Assembly: GCA_018713975.1 (NCBI GenBank)
Contig: DVOB01000082.1
Location: 1-6,303, forward strand
Origin: Lentihominibacter excrementipullorum
GTDB lineage: Bacteria > Bacillota > Clostridia > Peptostreptococcales > Anaerovoracaceae
DNA length: 6,303 bases
Direction: 5' to 3'
Position 1 is the stretch's first letter; each line of letters starts with the position of its first letter. Shown piece after piece: positions 6,010 to 6,303 of the stretch. A model generated the notes under the pieces. The model did no database searches, had not been told where the DNA came from, and was given only the letters and a program-made list of their open reading frames with translations. Both the position numbers and the translations under genes were made by a program.

Positions 6010-6156
6010 AAGCTCCGCAGGCGTAGGAGAAGGCTTATCTGCGGCACATAAGAGCTTCCGCTTATTGCTGCTTCCTTCCGGACCTGACAAGGTTCACGGC
6101 GTCCTATTGCGCAGGACCCAAACCATGCGAGCGGAACCATCAAAAGGCAATTTATC
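5994..6156 (-). ncRNA. ffs: Signal recognition particle RNA (4.5S/scRNA type)
   Basis: RNA scaffold of the bacterial signal recognition particle; it binds Ffh and directs ribosomes making membrane or secreted proteins to FtsY. The hallmark domain IV, GTCAGGTCCGGAAGGAAGC on the minus strand (about 6069-6088), includes the GGAA tetraloop and the internal-loop bases bound by the Ffh M domain. Upstream TTTGGGTCCTGCGCAA and downstream TTATGTGCCGCAG segments match the B. subtilis scRNA. Arms TTCCGCT/AGCGGAA (6130-6136 with 6056-6062) close the core. A long 16-bp helix (6140-6155 with 5994-6009, one G-U pair) encloses the RNA, and a side stem CCGCAG/CTGCGG (6039-6044 with 6015-6020) lies on the 3' arm. 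The promoter predicts a start near 6156, exactly where the long helix begins. That gives about 163 nt, between the usual small (about 100) and large (about 270) types. The 3' end is inferred from the helix. Confidence 0.93.
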
Positions 6157-6162
6157 TCTATG

Positions 6163-6191
6163 ATTATATTATGTTTGAGAAGCCACGTCAA
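6163..6191 (-). promoter_or_regulatory. Sigma-A promoter of the SRP RNA and dnaX unit
   Basis: Minus-strand TTGACG (6186-6191), a 17-base spacer and a perfect TATAAT (6163-6168) form a near-consensus promoter, as expected for a highly expressed stable RNA. The predicted start, a G near 6156, falls directly before the SRP RNA closing helix. Confidence 0.9.
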
Positions 6192-6303
6192 GGGGTATGT
6201 GGCAGTGTCAAGTTGTTGTGGAGTTTTTGGTTGACAGACCCAAAGTGTTATCAGATCAACTTAGCGATATGCCCCGCTCAAGGCCGAATTTTCGCAGCAT
6301 GTT
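6192..6303. other. Right-edge segment without a recognised feature
   Basis: These 112 bases hold no gene I recognise. On the plus strand a frame is open from an ATG at 6197 to the window end (MWQCQVVVEFLVDRPK...), but it has no ribosome site and no family I know. TGTCAA (6206-6211) and TTGACA (6231-6236) form a short inverted repeat, and GCCAC/GTGGC (6182-6186 and 6199-6203) flank the -35 of the SRP RNA promoter. The stretch could be plain upstream spacer or the margin of an inserted element; the window ends too soon to tell. Confidence 0.3.

Noticed and set aside
5865..6191. 108-residue minus-strand frame through the SRP RNA
   Set aside because: It runs through the conserved SRP RNA and has no ribosome site or family match; the RNA explains the sequence.
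1..6303. CRISPR arrays, tRNA or rRNA genes, prophage or toxin-antitoxin modules
   Set aside because: No regularly spaced repeats, no tRNA or rRNA signatures and no such gene families were seen on either strand.

Overview
The window looks chromosomal, from a low- to mid-GC Bacillota, most likely class Clostridia. The evidence is the minus-strand order SRP RNA, dnaX, ybaB/ebfC, recR, bofA, the same order as the Bacillus subtilis scr-dnaX-yaaK-recR-(yaaL)-bofA region. Purine-rich Shine-Dalgarno sites and clear sigma-A-type promoters agree. BofA is a sporulation-control protein, so a spore-forming lineage is suggested, but the gene alone does not prove sporulation. Isoleucine is often coded by ATA, which fits some anaerobic Clostridia. 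Genus cannot be set from sequence reading alone.

Layout: a thioredoxin-reductase-like flavoprotein enters from the left edge on the plus strand (1-922); probably only the first two bases of its start codon are missing. It converges on a 560-residue APC-superfamily amino acid/polyamine-type permease on the minus strand (990-2672), and a hairpin between them can serve as a terminator. The AT-rich gap 2673-2878 holds the permease Shine-Dalgarno and an extended -10 promoter. It also holds a CodY-box-like palindrome, a tandem repeat and a strong 24-bp inverted repeat. Next on the minus strand come bofA (2879-3151), a strong intrinsic terminator (3213-3245), recR (3312-3911), ybaB (3916-4269) and dnaX (4322-5947). 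The SRP RNA (about 5994-6156) follows, with a near-consensus promoter at 6163-6191. The last 112 bases hold nothing I can identify.

How it works together: the scr promoter can drive SRP RNA and, with no obvious terminator before dnaX, the dnaX-ybaB-recR genes. These encode the clamp-loader ATPase, a small nucleoid-associated protein and the recombination mediator RecR. The terminator after recR separates bofA from this unit. The permease has its own promoter, and its upstream sequence is compatible with nutrient control. The reductase belongs to a transcription unit that starts outside the window.

I see no wholly new system. The points most worth checking are the reductase's altered NADPH-binding motif, the CodY-like site and inverted repeat before the permease, the intermediate size of the SRP RNA with its competing stems before dnaX, and the terminator insulating bofA.
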